Shown: positions 44,773-54,520 of the stretch, one piece after another
Layout: each line of letters begins with the position of its first letter
Numbering within the stretch: position 1 is the first letter of the stretch
NCBI GenBank assembly: GCA_947501555.1
Contig: CANMWG010000004.1
Span: forward strand, 62,001-126,000
Direction: 5' to 3'
From: an uncultured Paracoccaceae bacterium
Lineage (GTDB): Bacteria; Pseudomonadota; Alphaproteobacteria; Rhodobacterales; Rhodobacteraceae
Length of the DNA: 64,000 nt
Program-made: the position numbers and the translations under genes
Notes under the pieces: generated by a model
What the model was told of the DNA's origin: nothing
Database searches by the model: none
What the model saw: the letters and a program-made list of their open reading frames with translations, nothing else

Positions 44773-45599
44773 AGGCAGCTTTGCTTCAGCTAAATGTGGG
44801 TGACGATCCCGAGGCAAATTTGCCCCGGACCGTGGACCTAATCGCTGAGGCAGCTGGCCGTGGTGCCGGGTTTGTTCTGACCCCCGAAGTCACGAATTGC
44901 GTGTCGCAGGATCGTGCCCATCAGACACGTGTTTTGCAGCATGAGGCTGATGACCTGACCTTGGCCGGACTGCGTGCAGCTGCGATTCGGCATGGTGTCT
45001 GGCTTTCCGTAGGCTCATTGGCGTTGAAAACGGATGACCCGGACGGCCGCTTTGCCAACCGGTCGTTTCTGATCGATCCGGCGGGGCAGATCGTTGCCCG
45101 TTATGACAAGATCCACATGTTTGATGTGACTGTGTCTGAGACCGAGACCTATCGTGAGTCTGCTGGCTATCGTCCAGGGCACCAGGCTGTTGTGTCGGAG
45201 ACACCTTTCGCCAAGATCGGCCTTAGCATCTGTTATGATGTTCGTTTTGCCTATCTATATCGTGCATTGGCGCAGGCCGGTGCGCAGGTTTTGTTGACCC
45301 CGTCCGCCTTTTCCCCTGTCACAGGTGCCGCCCATTGGGAGCCGCTTTTGCGGGCCCGCGCGATTGAAACAGGGTCATATGTCTTGGCGGCAGCCCAAAC
45401 TGGGACCCATTCTGCCACCAGCGGAAAACCTCGAAAAACATATGGGCACAGCATGGCGATTTCGCCTTGGGGTGAAGTTTTGGTGGACATGGGCACTGAT
45501 CCTGGCATCGCTTTGGTTGATCTTGACCCCGCGCAAGTGGCACAAAGCCGTAAACGTATCGCAGCATTGAGCCATGATCGCCCATTTGAAGGCCCCTAA
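44769..45599 (+). CDS. Nitrilase-family carbon-nitrogen hydrolase (Nit1/Nit2-like amidase)
   Basis: Predicted amidase; the closest family pattern is deaminated-glutathione amidase or omega-amidase. The 276 residues have the catalytic triad Glu40 (LTPEVTN), Lys114 (RYDKIHMFD) and Cys155 (SICYDVRF). The KIHMFD and YDVRFxxLYR elements match Nit1/Nit2 rather than true nitrilases. Position directly after a glutaredoxin gene agrees with a role in glutathione repair, an inference from context. It overlaps both neighbours by a few bases. Confidence 0.88.
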   Translation: MKAALLQLNVGDDPEANLPRTVDLIAEAAGRGAGFVLTPEVTNCVSQDRAHQTRVLQHEADDLTLAGLRAAAIRHGVWLSVGSLALKTDDPDGRFANRSFLIDPAGQIVARYDKIHMFDVTVSETETYRESAGYRPGHQAVVSETPFAKIGLSICYDVRFAYLYRALAQAGAQVLLTPSAFSPVTGAAHWEPLLRARAIETGSYVLAAAQTGTHSATSGKPRKTYGHSMAISPWGEVLVDMGTDPGIALVDLDPAQVAQSRKRIAALSHDRPFEGP

Positions 45600-46042
45600 T
45601 GTCGGACCCAGCGCAGAATTTGGCGGTTTCACTTTTTAGTGAAATTTTAGCCGTGGACCAGTTGGCCCGCGCCAGTGTCGCCCGTGTCCTGCCCAAAGGG
45701 ATGGAGTTGTCGCATTTTTCGGTGTTGAATCATTTGGCCCACACTGGGGTTGAACGGTCCCCCGCCCAATTGGCGAAAACGTTTCACCTGACCCGGGGTG
45801 CCATGACCAACACGCTTCATAAGTTGGAGTGGGCCGGCTGGGTGCACATCCGCCCTGATTGGGATGATGCCCGTCGCAAGATGGTTGCCATAAGCCCGGC
45901 TGGCGAATCTGCCCGCAATGCGGCCTTGGCTGCAATTGCTCCTGTCATCGCAGATGTTGTCCGCAAAGTGGGCGAGGATAAGGTGCGCACCGCTTTGCCT
46001 GTGTTGCGCGAGATGCGCACGAAGTTAAACGATATCGAGTAG
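45599..46042 (+). CDS. MarR-family transcriptional regulator
   Basis: Predicted winged-helix repressor, 147 residues. The recognition region is SPAQLAKTFHLTRGAMTNTL (54-73), followed by LEWAGWVHIRPDWDDARRK, the wing with the conserved Asp-x-Arg. The ATG overlaps the upstream stop (TAATG), so it ends the comF-grxC-amidase-marR chain and may regulate it. Ligand unknown. Confidence 0.88.
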   Translation: MSDPAQNLAVSLFSEILAVDQLARASVARVLPKGMELSHFSVLNHLAHTGVERSPAQLAKTFHLTRGAMTNTLHKLEWAGWVHIRPDWDDARRKMVAISPAGESARNAALAAIAPVIADVVRKVGEDKVRTALPVLREMRTKLNDIE

Positions 46043-46099
46043 ACCCTTCAAGCTCGGTCGCTTTAAGGCGTTATGCAAGAAACCCGTAGTCACCTGACC

Positions 46100-46783
46100 C
46101 TATGACATCAGCCCCTTTTCGCGGCATTGGGTCCTCAATTCATCTGGAAGTAGTTCAAAGGGGTCTTCATGTCGCCTTATCACGCCCTTGAAGTGACATC
46201 CCGACTCTAAGGATAAAGTTTTGTGGGTAATATCACCATAGACAACACAGGTACTTTTTAGCTCTAACGATTGCGCGAAGACTTGGCCACGTATGGTGCC
46301 CTCAACAACGACCTCATGCCCAACAACGGAACCAGACACTTCTGTGCCTGCGGCGATGTGAATTTGGGGGGCAAGCAGATCACCCGCGATATGATCGGAA
46401 ACAACAGCTGATTTGTCAGGGGGCCGCGGGTTTTCAGCGGTCAGCCTTTCAACAGGATTGCCTGAGTAAGCTCGCGGCGCATTGGTGCTGTGGCCCATTG
46501 TACCGTATCGCCCCATCATCAACGAGATGAGCAGAAAGGTGGTCAAGCCTCCGATGAGAAGTTGCATGCTGTACCCAATGACATCACCGGGCCCGAACCT
46601 TCCGTCGCTGTGGCCTCTTACGACGTAGGGCCGACCTTCTATCAGGCCGGTGATACCATTATTAAGAAGAAACGCCGCAAAAATAGCAGAACCGATAATG
46701 GCTGAACCAATTAACAGGATGCCGAGCGCTTTGTCGCCGCCGTCACGTAGTTTACCGACAAATCTCGGTCCGAGATCGACCAC
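46100..46783 (-). CDS. Membrane-anchored bactofilin-domain protein
   Basis: Bactofilins (DUF583) form filaments that scaffold envelope or stalk proteins. This 227-residue protein has two transmembrane segments (about 20-43 and 70-92), a linker, and a bactofilin beta-helix domain (about 128-208) with repeating hydrophobic-glycine rungs such as [20 protein letters not shown]. Two N-terminal transmembrane segments are unusual, since most bactofilins are soluble or have one. The start is GTG 46783, inside the end of ubiG (73-bp overlap); no other start codon occurs before the first transmembrane segment. The N-terminus is therefore uncertain. Confidence 0.78.
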   Translation of the reverse strand: MVDLGPRFVGKLRDGGDKALGILLIGSAIIGSAIFAAFLLNNGITGLIEGRPYVVRGHSDGRFGPGDVIGYSMQLLIGGLTTFLLISLMMGRYGTMGHSTNAPRAYSGNPVERLTAENPRPPDKSAVVSDHIAGDLLAPQIHIAAGTEVSGSVVGHEVVVEGTIRGQVFAQSLELKSTCVVYGDITHKTLSLESGCHFKGVIRRHEDPFELLPDELRTQCREKGLMS

Positions 46784-47463
46784 GTAAACTGCGCGAAGTT
46801 GAAGACGAACCCCTTGCGGTCAACCGGCGTCATGCCTGCATTTTCCATCAGTGCGAATAACTCATCTGGCGTGATGAACTTGTTCCATTCATGCGTGCCC
46901 TTGGGCAGCCACCGCATGATCCATTCCGCCCCCACGATGGCCATTGCAAAAGATTTTGGGTTCCTGTTGATCGTTGAGCAGATGTGGATTCCACCGGGTT
47001 TCATCAGTTGCTGGCAGGCGTTCAGATACCCCTGCGGGTCGGCCACATGTTCAACCACTTCCATATTCAGCACTGCGTCAAATTGCTCGCCTGCCTCTGC
47101 CATCGCTTCGGCCGTGGTGTGCCGGTAGTCGATGTCCAATCCGGATTGCGCGGCATGAATTTGGGCAACGGGGATGTTCCGTTCGGCGGCGTCCGCCCCC
47201 ACAATCGTGGCCCCGAGCCGTGCCATCGGTTCGCACAAAAGCCCGCCGCCGCAGCCGATATCCAGTATTCGCAGCCCTTTGAACGGCGCATCATCTTGCA
47301 GATCACGTCCGAATTCGGTGGCAATCTGGCTGGTAATATAATCCAAACGCACTGGGTTCATCATGTGCAGAGGTTTGAATTTTCCATTCAGGTCCCACCA
47401 ATCTGCGGCCATGGCTTCGAACTTGGCGATCTCGGACGGGTCAACTGTGTTTGTGGTCGACAT
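46711..47463 (-). CDS. ubiG: Ubiquinone biosynthesis O-methyltransferase UbiG
   Basis: Performs both O-methylations in ubiquinone synthesis. The start at 47463 (250 residues) gives the family N-terminus, [19 protein letters not shown]; the open frame continues far upstream without similarity. The SAM loop [11 protein letters not shown] is at 66-76; LNMEVVEHV and TINRNPKSF follow. Its last 73 bp overlap the bactofilin gene in another frame on the same strand. Divergent from the proline iminopeptidase gene. Confidence 0.95.
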   Translation of the reverse strand: MSTTNTVDPSEIAKFEAMAADWWDLNGKFKPLHMMNPVRLDYITSQIATEFGRDLQDDAPFKGLRILDIGCGGGLLCEPMARLGATIVGADAAERNIPVAQIHAAQSGLDIDYRHTTAEAMAEAGEQFDAVLNMEVVEHVADPQGYLNACQQLMKPGGIHICSTINRNPKSFAMAIVGAEWIMRWLPKGTHEWNKFITPDELFALMENAGMTPVDRKGFVFNFAQFTWSISDRDLSVNYVTAATKRSASC

Positions 47464-47514
47464 TTTAGGCTCCGCATTATGGTCAGTGCTTATGAAACTC
47501 GATATAGGATGGTT

Positions 47515-48510
47515 ATGGATAAAGTCGTAGGACAAAAGCGCGCGAGTGCGCATCTTTACCCTCCAATTGACCCGTTTGATCAACGGGTGCTGGATGTGGG
47601 TGACGGGCATCGCGTTTATGTAGAGCAGGCTGGCAATCCTGATGGGATTCCTGTCGTGGTTTTGCATGGCGGCCCCGGTGGTGGCTGTAGCCCCGCGATG
47701 CGCCGGTATTTTGATCCGAACGTGTTTCGCGTGGTTTTGTTTGATCAACGCGGCTGTGGCCGGTCGCGCCCCCACGCCAGTGTTGAGGCCAATACCACTT
47801 GGCATCTGGTCGCAGATATTGAGCAGATCAGGGTGACCTTGGGCATTGATCGCTGGATCGTATTTGGTGGCAGCTGGGGTGCCACACTGGCGTTGATTTA
47901 TGCCCAAGCCCATCCCGCGCGGGTCGCTGCATTGACGTTGCGCGGCGTGTTTTTGATGACCCAACCTGAATTGGATTGGTTTTATGGCGGTGGTGCTGGA
48001 AAGTTTTGGCCTGATCTGTGGCAACGTTTTGCTGACCTTATCCCCGAAGATGAGCAGGGTGATTTTATCGCCGCTTATCACCGCCGCTTGTTTTCAGGGG
48101 ATCTTCCGCTTGAGACCCGTTTTGCCCGCGCTTGGGCCGCTTGGGAAAATGCTTTGGCCTCTATGGAAAGCGATGGCATCACGGGTGATAGCCCGGCTGA
48201 CTATGCCCGCGCTTTTGCCCGTTTGGAGAACCATTACTTCGTGAATGGCGGCTTTCTGTCGGAAGATCAGCAGATTCTGCACCCCGTTCAAATGGCTAAG
48301 ATTGCCAAAATTCCTGGTGTGATCGTGCAGGGTCGTTATGACATGATTTGTCCACCTGTTTCTGCCTATCGCTTGGCGCAGATGTGGCCCAAATCCAAGC
48401 TGACGCTTGTCGGTCGGGCGGGTCATGCGTTGTCAGAGCCGGGCATAAGTGCTGAATTAACGCGCAGTATGGATATGATGGGTGCCAAGCGCGCTTCATT
48501 GGGCCTTTAG
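47515..48510 (+). CDS. pip: Prolyl aminopeptidase (proline iminopeptidase)
   Basis: Alpha/beta-hydrolase that removes N-terminal proline from peptides; cytoplasmic. The 331 residues carry the oxyanion motif HGGPGGG (51-57), [11 protein letters not shown] (77-87), the nucleophile elbow GGSWG (Ser120) and the acid/base region GRYDMICP and GRAGHA. ATG 47515 has TAGGA 5 bases upstream; other in-frame ATGs lie at 47509 and 47479. The neighbouring peptide importer makes a joint role in peptide use plausible, but each has its own transcription signals. Confidence 0.93.
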   Translation: MDKVVGQKRASAHLYPPIDPFDQRVLDVGDGHRVYVEQAGNPDGIPVVVLHGGPGGGCSPAMRRYFDPNVFRVVLFDQRGCGRSRPHASVEANTTWHLVADIEQIRVTLGIDRWIVFGGSWGATLALIYAQAHPARVAALTLRGVFLMTQPELDWFYGGGAGKFWPDLWQRFADLIPEDEQGDFIAAYHRRLFSGDLPLETRFARAWAAWENALASMESDGITGDSPADYARAFARLENHYFVNGGFLSEDQQILHPVQMAKIAKIPGVIVQGRYDMICPPVSAYRLAQMWPKSKLTLVGRAGHALSEPGISAELTRSMDMMGAKRASLGL

Positions 48511-48568
48511 GGTTTACAGATGAAATTCTCTGGTTAACATTCATGGTAACACAGGGAACTTTTCAGTC

Positions 48569-49561
48569 TTGGGCAACGTCCTAACGATCATTTTTCAGCG
48601 CCTTGCGCTGGGCCTTCTAACCTTACTGATCGTCTCGGTGGTAATCTTTGTCGCTGTAAATCTGCTGCCGGGTGACTTTGCGCAATCTATCCTTGGTCAA
48701 GCGGCCACGCCTGAGGCTGTGGCATCGATCCGCCGTGATCTTGGGCTCGATCAGCCGATGGTCACCCGTTATTTTGACTGGCTTGGCGGCGCGCTGCGCG
48801 GTGACTTTGGGTCGAGCTTTGCGCGGGCTAATTTTGCCAGTTTCAGTGGCACTAATTCGGGCGCTACAACCGTTGCTGAGCAGATTGCCCCCCTCTTTGC
48901 CAATACGATGTTCCTGGCTATGGTCACAGCTGCGATTGCTGTGCCCTTCGCGATTATCTTAGGTATTCTGGCGGCCCTTTACCGCAATTCAGTCTTTGAT
49001 CGTGCCACGAATATCTTCACCCTATCGTCGATTTCCAGCCCAGAGTTTTTCCTGGCCTATATCCTGATCCTGTTTTTCGCGGTGTTGAACCCGATCTTCC
49101 CGTCTTTATCGACCATCTTTGATGACATGTCGTTTAGCGAGCGCCTTGAGAAATCGATGCTGCCTGCGCTGACCCTAACGCTTGTCGTCACCGCCCATAT
49201 GATGCGCATGACTCGTGCGGCGATTATCAACCTGTTGGCTTCCTCATATATTGAGATGGCCCGGTTGAAGGGTCTGTCCCCAATGCGCGTGATCGTCATA
49301 CATGCCCTGCCTAATGCATTGGCCCCGATCATCAATGTGATTGCCCTGAACCTGGCCTATCTGATCACCGGCGTCGTCGTGGTTGAGGTGGTGTTTGTCT
49401 ATCCCGGTATTGGCCAATTGTTCGTCGATAGTGTGAAAATCCGCGATATTCCGGTGGTGCAGGCTTGCTGCCTGATCTTTGCGACCGCGTTTATCCTGCT
49501 CAATCTGACGGCTGATATCATGTCGATCCTGTCTAACCCGCGCCTGAGGCATCCGAAATGA
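48569..49561 (+). CDS. Peptide-type ABC importer, permease 1 (DppB/OppB type)
   Basis: Inner-membrane permease of a di- or oligopeptide-type importer. The 330 residues have about six transmembrane segments. The N-terminal signature LPGDFAQSILGQAATPEAV is typical of DppB, and the ATPase-contact loop is YIEMARLKGLSPMRVIVIHA. The start is TTG 48569; the nearby ATG is in another frame. It overlaps the second permease by 4 bp. Substrate may be peptides, nickel, opines or sugars; this cannot be decided from sequence. Confidence 0.9.
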   Translation: MGNVLTIIFQRLALGLLTLLIVSVVIFVAVNLLPGDFAQSILGQAATPEAVASIRRDLGLDQPMVTRYFDWLGGALRGDFGSSFARANFASFSGTNSGATTVAEQIAPLFANTMFLAMVTAAIAVPFAIILGILAALYRNSVFDRATNIFTLSSISSPEFFLAYILILFFAVLNPIFPSLSTIFDDMSFSERLEKSMLPALTLTLVVTAHMMRMTRAAIINLLASSYIEMARLKGLSPMRVIVIHALPNALAPIINVIALNLAYLITGVVVVEVVFVYPGIGQLFVDSVKIRDIPVVQACCLIFATAFILLNLTADIMSILSNPRLRHPK

Positions 49562-50757
49562 TTTTCGGGATTGTCATAGCATTGGTTGGCATGGCTGCCT
49601 TGGCCTGGGGTTTTCGTTTTGCGGGTCAGGCAATCACCGGAAATACCCCGCGTTTTCGCGATATGCCCTTTGGCGTTGCCTATGGCTATGTGCTGGGTGT
49701 GTTGTTGCTGGCGTGGTTGGTTTGGGCTTATATCCAAGGCCGCAGCGCTGATCCGCTGATTGCCAATAAGTTCTTTTTCCTGCGTATCGCGGTTGAAGGG
49801 TTCCTGATCTTCGCCGTCGCTGCTTGGCTGTTCCGCCTGCTTGGCCGTTCTGTTGGTACGGCTTGGAGCCGCAAGATGTTTCGGTCGATGCCACTGACCG
49901 CCTCTTTTGGTATTCTGACCATCCTGATTTACGCGACCTTTGCGATCTTTGCAGGGCTGATTGCACCTTATGGACAGGAACAGATCTTGCCGGGCGTTGC
50001 GGCGAATATTGTCCCGGGTGGTGATCCTGCGCTGGGCGGAGATCCAGCCTTTCTCTTTGGTACTGATCAGATTGGCCGCGATATTCTGAGCCGTTTGATC
50101 TATGGCGCGCAAAATACTGTTGGTATTGCTTTCGCGACGACCGTTCTCGCCTTCCTTCTGGGTGGTACGTTTGGGTTTTTGGCAGCCACTTTGGGTGGTT
50201 GGCTGGATCAAGTGCTGTCCCGAATGGTGGATGTGTTGATGGCTATTCCGTCGCTGATTTTCGCCTTGTTGCTGATGACAATTGCCAGCGTGTGGGCGCC
50301 GCAACTGGGCATTCCCCTGACGGTCTTTATGGTTGTGATCATCGCTGTGATCGACAGCACCCGTGTTTATCGTCTGGCTCGCGCTGTTGGGCAGAATATC
50401 GTCGTCATGGATTATATCGAAGCGGCCAAGCTGCGCGGTGAGGGTCTTGGTTATCTTGTTTTCAAGGAAATCTTGCCGAATGCGACCGCGCCGCTGCTGG
50501 CGGAATTCGGGCTGCGGTTCTGCTTTGTCTTCCTGACAATTGCGGCTTTGTCCTTCCTTGGTGTGGGTATCCAGCCCCCCTTGGCGGATTGGGGCACGAT
50601 GGTCCGCGATCTGGGTGGTTTTGTGAACTACGCGCAATTTGCCCCATTGGCCGCGACCGCCCCTTTGCTGGCGGCTGGTGCCATTGCCTTACTCACCGTT
50701 GCGGTCAACTTTGTTGTCGACTGGATGCTGCACCGATCTTCGGGGTTGAAAGAATGA
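49558..50757 (+). CDS. Peptide-type ABC importer, permease 2 (DppC/OppC type)
   Basis: Second permease, 399 residues, about 100 longer than usual DppC proteins. The extra length is an N-terminal region with three added hydrophobic segments (about 2-20, 35-58 and 78-100) before the classical start near SFGILTILIYATFAIFAGLI. The core has FGTDQIGRDILSRLIYGAQ and the ATPase-contact loop YIEAAKLRGEGLGYLVFKE. It overlaps both neighbours by 4 bp (ATGA). The function is clear as a family; substrate unknown. Confidence 0.9.
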   Translation: MIFGIVIALVGMAALAWGFRFAGQAITGNTPRFRDMPFGVAYGYVLGVLLLAWLVWAYIQGRSADPLIANKFFFLRIAVEGFLIFAVAAWLFRLLGRSVGTAWSRKMFRSMPLTASFGILTILIYATFAIFAGLIAPYGQEQILPGVAANIVPGGDPALGGDPAFLFGTDQIGRDILSRLIYGAQNTVGIAFATTVLAFLLGGTFGFLAATLGGWLDQVLSRMVDVLMAIPSLIFALLLMTIASVWAPQLGIPLTVFMVVIIAVIDSTRVYRLARAVGQNIVVMDYIEAAKLRGEGLGYLVFKEILPNATAPLLAEFGLRFCFVFLTIAALSFLGVGIQPPLADWGTMVRDLGGFVNYAQFAPLAATAPLLAAGAIALLTVAVNFVVDWMLHRSSGLKE

Positions 50758-52403
50758 GTGAAGAACCACTTCTGAAGATGCGCGGCGTCAAACTGGAAGG
50801 CCGCAGTGACGAGACGTGGAACCCCATTATCAATGGTATTGATCTGACGCTTATGCGCGGCGAGGTGCTGGGTTTGATTGGCGAATCCGGTGCTGGCAAG
50901 TCCACGATGGGTCTGGCCGCGATGGGCTATACCCGGGATGGTGTGCGCATCAGTGACGGTTCGGTTGAGTTTGACGGGATTGACTTGCTGAAAGCCTCGG
51001 CCGCTGTGAAGCGTGGATTGTTAGGCAAGCGGATTGCCTATGTGGCCCAATCAGCCGCGGCCAGTTTTAACCCGGCCCATAAGCTGATGGATCAGCATGT
51101 GGAGGGCCCTGTCCAGCATGGTGTGAACGGTCGCGGGGCAAGCGAAGAAGATGGTATTGAGCTGTATCGTAAGCTGCGTTTGCCGAACCCGGATCAGATT
51201 GGCTTTCGTTATCCGCATCAGGTGTCGGGTGGTCAGTTACAGCGCTGCATGACCGCCATGGCGATGTCGTGTCGTCCTGATCTGATTATTTTTGATGAGC
51301 CGACCACGGCCTTGGATGTGACGACGCAGATCGAAGTGCTGGCCTCGATCCGCGATATTGTAGAGCAGTTCAATACGGCAGCGATCTATATCACCCACGA
51401 TCTGGCTGTTGTCGCCCAGATGGCTGACCGCATCAAAGTACTGTTGAAGGGCGATGAGGTTGAGACGGCTGATACAGCCACGATGCTGTCTGCCCCGACC
51501 CAAGAATATACGAAATCTCTTTGGGCCGTGCGCAGTTTTGAACGCCCGTTAAAGCCCGCTGTGCAGACCGGATCGGTTCCCGTGGTCAGTGTGCAAAAGG
51601 TCGATGCGGCTTATGGCAAAGTGCCTGTATTGCACGACGTCAGCTTTGACATGCACGCAGGTCGGACGGTTGCCGTTGTGGGCGAAAGCGGGTCTGGGAA
51701 GTCCACCACAGCGCGCTGCATCACCGGGCTTCTGCCCCCAAAAGCGGGCCAGATCATGCTGGATGGTGAGGCTTTGCCCGCCGACTATCGTAAACGGAGC
51801 AAGGATCAGCTGCGCCAGGTGCAGATGATTTATCAGATGGCCGATACCGCGCTGAACCCGCGTATGTCGATTGGCCAGATTATCGCCCGCCCGGTCCAGT
51901 TCTATCTGGGTCTGACCGGGGCTGAGAAGCGCAAAAAAGTAGATCGCCTGCTTGAGCAGATCGAGCTGGAGCCGACAGAGTATTATAATCGCCTGCCTTC
52001 AGAGCTGTCGGGCGGCCAGAAGCAACGGATCGGCATTGCGCGTGCCTTGGCCGCAGAGCCCAAGTTTATCATCTGTGATGAGGTTACATCAGCGTTGGAT
52101 CAGCTGGTGGCCGAAGGTATCCTGCGCCTTTTGGCGCGATTGCAAGATGAGCTGTCGCTTTCTTATATGTTCATCACCCATGATCTGGCCACCGTAAAGG
52201 CCATTGCAGATGAGGTTGTGGTGATGAAGGATGGGCGCGTTGTTGAGCAAGGACCGAAGGCTGAGATGTTCACGCCGCCGCACCATGCTTACACGGATCT
52301 TTTGCTGTCGTCGGTGCCTGAAATGGACCCCGATTGGCTAACCAATCTGCTGGCTGAACGCGGAGTTGATAACATCGGCGACGCTGCAGTTGATAAGATG
52401 TAG
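50754..52403 (+). CDS. Peptide-type ABC importer, fused double ATPase (DppD-DppF type)
   Basis: Energises the importer. The 549 residues contain two nucleotide-binding domains in tandem. The first has Walker A GESGAGKST (43-51), VSGGQLQRC and LIIFDEPTTALD. The second has Walker A GESGSGKST (310-318), LSGGQKQRIGIARAL and FIICDEVTSALD. Fusion of what are two genes in E. coli Dpp is common in this family. The start overlaps the permease stop. It is followed after 75 bp by the substrate-binding protein. Confidence 0.92.
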   Translation: MSEEPLLKMRGVKLEGRSDETWNPIINGIDLTLMRGEVLGLIGESGAGKSTMGLAAMGYTRDGVRISDGSVEFDGIDLLKASAAVKRGLLGKRIAYVAQSAAASFNPAHKLMDQHVEGPVQHGVNGRGASEEDGIELYRKLRLPNPDQIGFRYPHQVSGGQLQRCMTAMAMSCRPDLIIFDEPTTALDVTTQIEVLASIRDIVEQFNTAAIYITHDLAVVAQMADRIKVLLKGDEVETADTATMLSAPTQEYTKSLWAVRSFERPLKPAVQTGSVPVVSVQKVDAAYGKVPVLHDVSFDMHAGRTVAVVGESGSGKSTTARCITGLLPPKAGQIMLDGEALPADYRKRSKDQLRQVQMIYQMADTALNPRMSIGQIIARPVQFYLGLTGAEKRKKVDRLLEQIELEPTEYYNRLPSELSGGQKQRIGIARALAAEPKFIICDEVTSALDQLVAEGILRLLARLQDELSLSYMFITHDLATVKAIADEVVVMKDGRVVEQGPKAEMFTPPHHAYTDLLLSSVPEMDPDWLTNLLAERGVDNIGDAAVDKM

Positions 52404-52478
52404 TGAGAATCACCTCCGAACGGGTGACCGAAAAACGTGGGGCTGGACGCCTACAAAGAAAATCTAGGGAGACGATCA

Positions 52479-54029
52479 ATGAACGGAATTAGTAGACGCG
52501 GTCTATTGCAAACAGGTGTCGCGGCTGGTGTGCTGGGCCTTTCAGGCATGCCACTGCGCGCGCAGACGCGTGGTGGCAAGCTGACCGCTGGTTTGGGCGG
52601 CGCGAATACCACTGATAGCTGGGATGGGCGTACCCATTCAGATATTTTCATGATTGCGGCCGCACATGGTACGGTCTTTGACTGTCTGACCGAAGTTGCC
52701 GCTGATGGGTCACTGAAAGGCGAATTGGCAGAAAGCTGGGAAGCCTCGGCAGATGCCAAAACCTGGACGTTCAACCTCCGTCAGGGTGTGACCTTCCACA
52801 ATGGCAAGCCCTTTGGTGCGGATGATGTGATTGCATCGCTGAATATGCACCTTGGTGAAGATTCAAAATCAGCCGCTAAGCCGATTGTTGAAGCCATTAC
52901 CGAGATGACCAAAGTCACCGATCATCAGATCCAGTTCACCTTGGCCAATGGTAATGCGGACTTCCCTTATCTGATGTCCGACTATCACATCCTGATGTTC
53001 CCTGCGGGTCAGATTGATGAAGCTATCGCCAATGGGATCGGGACAGGTCTGTACCAAGTCGTATCCTTCGATCCGGGTGTGCGCTTTGTTGGCCGTCGTT
53101 ATGACGATCACTACAAGGGCGACAGCGCCGGGTTCTTTGATGAAGTCGAGTTTATCGCCATCAACGACAACACGGCCCGGATGAACGCGCTGATGACCGG
53201 CCAGGTTGATACCATTAACCGGATTGATTTTAAGACCGAGGCCCTGTTGAAGGCCAACCCAGCCTTGCGCATTCAGGAAGTCACCGGCAACCAGCACTAC
53301 AGCTTCCCGATGCTGACAAACACGGCACCTTATGATGATGTGAACGTCCGCCGCGCCTTGAAGTACGGGATCAACCGTCAGGAAATGGTTGATAAGATCC
53401 TGCTGGGTCACGGTCAGGTCGGTAACGATACGCCAATCGGCCCTGCGAACCAGTATTTCGCCGCGGAGATGGAGCAGCTGACCTATGATCCTGATCAGGC
53501 CAAATATTATCTGCAGCAGGCTGGGCTGGATAGCATTGATATCGATCTGTCCGCGTCCAGCGCTGCCTTTGAAGGTGCAGTGGATGCAGCCCAGTTGTTC
53601 CAGGCCACGGCGTCGGCAGCGGGTATCAATATCAACGTGGTTCAGGAACCTGCGGATGGCTATTGGTCCAATGTTTGGCTGAAAAAGCCTTTTTGTGCCT
53701 GCTACTGGTCCGGTCGTGCGACTGAAGATTGGATGTTCTCTACATCTTACGAAGCGGGTGTTCCGTGGAACGACAGCCAGTGGGACGACGACGACAGCGC
53801 CCGCTTCCAAGAACTGCTGCTGTCTGCCCGTGCTGAGTTGGATAGCGACAAGCGCCGTGAGCAGTACGGCGAAATGCAGCAGATTCTGCGGGATGATGGT
53901 GGTGTGCTGATTCCAATGTTCGCCAACTATGTACAGGCCGTGAATAATCGCATCGCTTCACCTGATACGATTGGTAACCTGTGGCAGATGGATAATGCCC
54001 GGATGGCCGAGCGTTGGTCAGTGGCGTAA
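52479..54029 (+). CDS. Peptide-type ABC importer, Tat-exported substrate-binding protein
   Basis: Family 5 periplasmic binding protein of 516 residues. The start at 52479 has AGGGAG upstream. Residues 1-30 are a twin-arginine signal (SRRGLLQTGVAAGVLG, then LRA-QT), suggesting export in folded form. Typical pieces are ESWEASADAKTWTFNLRQGV and FHNGKPFGADDVI. It is the last gene of the importer operon and ends with a good terminator. The order with the binding protein last is less common than first. Confidence 0.92.
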   Translation: MNGISRRGLLQTGVAAGVLGLSGMPLRAQTRGGKLTAGLGGANTTDSWDGRTHSDIFMIAAAHGTVFDCLTEVAADGSLKGELAESWEASADAKTWTFNLRQGVTFHNGKPFGADDVIASLNMHLGEDSKSAAKPIVEAITEMTKVTDHQIQFTLANGNADFPYLMSDYHILMFPAGQIDEAIANGIGTGLYQVVSFDPGVRFVGRRYDDHYKGDSAGFFDEVEFIAINDNTARMNALMTGQVDTINRIDFKTEALLKANPALRIQEVTGNQHYSFPMLTNTAPYDDVNVRRALKYGINRQEMVDKILLGHGQVGNDTPIGPANQYFAAEMEQLTYDPDQAKYYLQQAGLDSIDIDLSASSAAFEGAVDAAQLFQATASAAGININVVQEPADGYWSNVWLKKPFCACYWSGRATEDWMFSTSYEAGVPWNDSQWDDDDSARFQELLLSARAELDSDKRREQYGEMQQILRDDGGVLIPMFANYVQAVNNRIASPDTIGNLWQMDNARMAERWSVA

Positions 54030-54054
54030 GCTGCGCAAATCAAAAAAACCGCGA

Positions 54055-54080
54055 AACCTCGCCGAAAGGCGGGGTTTTTT
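54055..54080 (+). terminator. Rho-independent terminator of the peptide importer operon
   Basis: AACCTCGCC-GAAA-GGCGGGGTT followed by TTTT: a GC-rich stem (with one G-T pair) closed by a stable GAAA tetraloop, with a U-tract. It lies 25 bp after the binding-protein stop. Confidence 0.88.
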
Positions 54081-54086
54081 CTTTTC

Positions 54087-54101
54087 TTAACCACCTGTTA
54101 A
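54087..54101. promoter_or_regulatory. Perfect CtrA-type binding site
   Basis: TTAA-CCACCTG-TTAA, an exact match to the alphaproteobacterial CtrA consensus TTAA-N7-TTAA, just after the importer terminator. No annotated gene starts within 450 bp downstream, so the target would be a non-coding RNA or the distant rimP operon. Confidence 0.5.
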
Positions 54102-54520
54102 CCAACTGTTCAACATGAGTTCACCTTGCTTGATCTAAGTTCGAATCGTTAGTGAGTGGCATCGTATTTGGTTAAGGATTGAGAACCAGAGAACGTGCTG
54201 TTTCGAAGCGTAAAGTCCTGGTTTTCGGAACCCCTTTTATTGTAATTGGGTCATCCTTCCGGCGTCTTTACGTTGCGCGGAATAAGATCGTTGAGGCGAG
54301 AACCAGCCGGGCAGGACCCTCAGTTCCTGTTTGGGTGGGGCTAGGCTCAATTCGTGCTTTGGCGATTAATTCCGCCGGTCAGGCCGAGTGGTGGCATGAT
54401 TTCAATAGGGGCAAGTCGACTTGGTCGGCTTGCCCCTTGCACATCTGCTCACTGTTCCGTATATCTCCCTCATCAGCGGCGCCTTGGCTTCCATCCCCAA
54501 GGTTCCACCGGGAAACACCA

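Noticed and set aside
46984..47514. N-terminal extension of the proline iminopeptidase frame
   Set aside because: The extension is antisense to ubiG; ATG 47515 has a good ribosome-binding site and gives the family N-terminus.
47464..48081. N-terminal extension of the ubiG frame
   Set aside because: The extension is antisense to the proline iminopeptidase; the start at 47463 fits UbiG length.
49399..50637. 412-codon open frame antisense to the importer permeases
   Set aside because: Gln/Asn/His-rich shadow; both permeases on the plus strand are clearly real.
54139..54147. GTTCGAATC as a tRNA T-loop
   Set aside because: No acceptor stem, anticodon arm or CCA-side pairing can be drawn around it.
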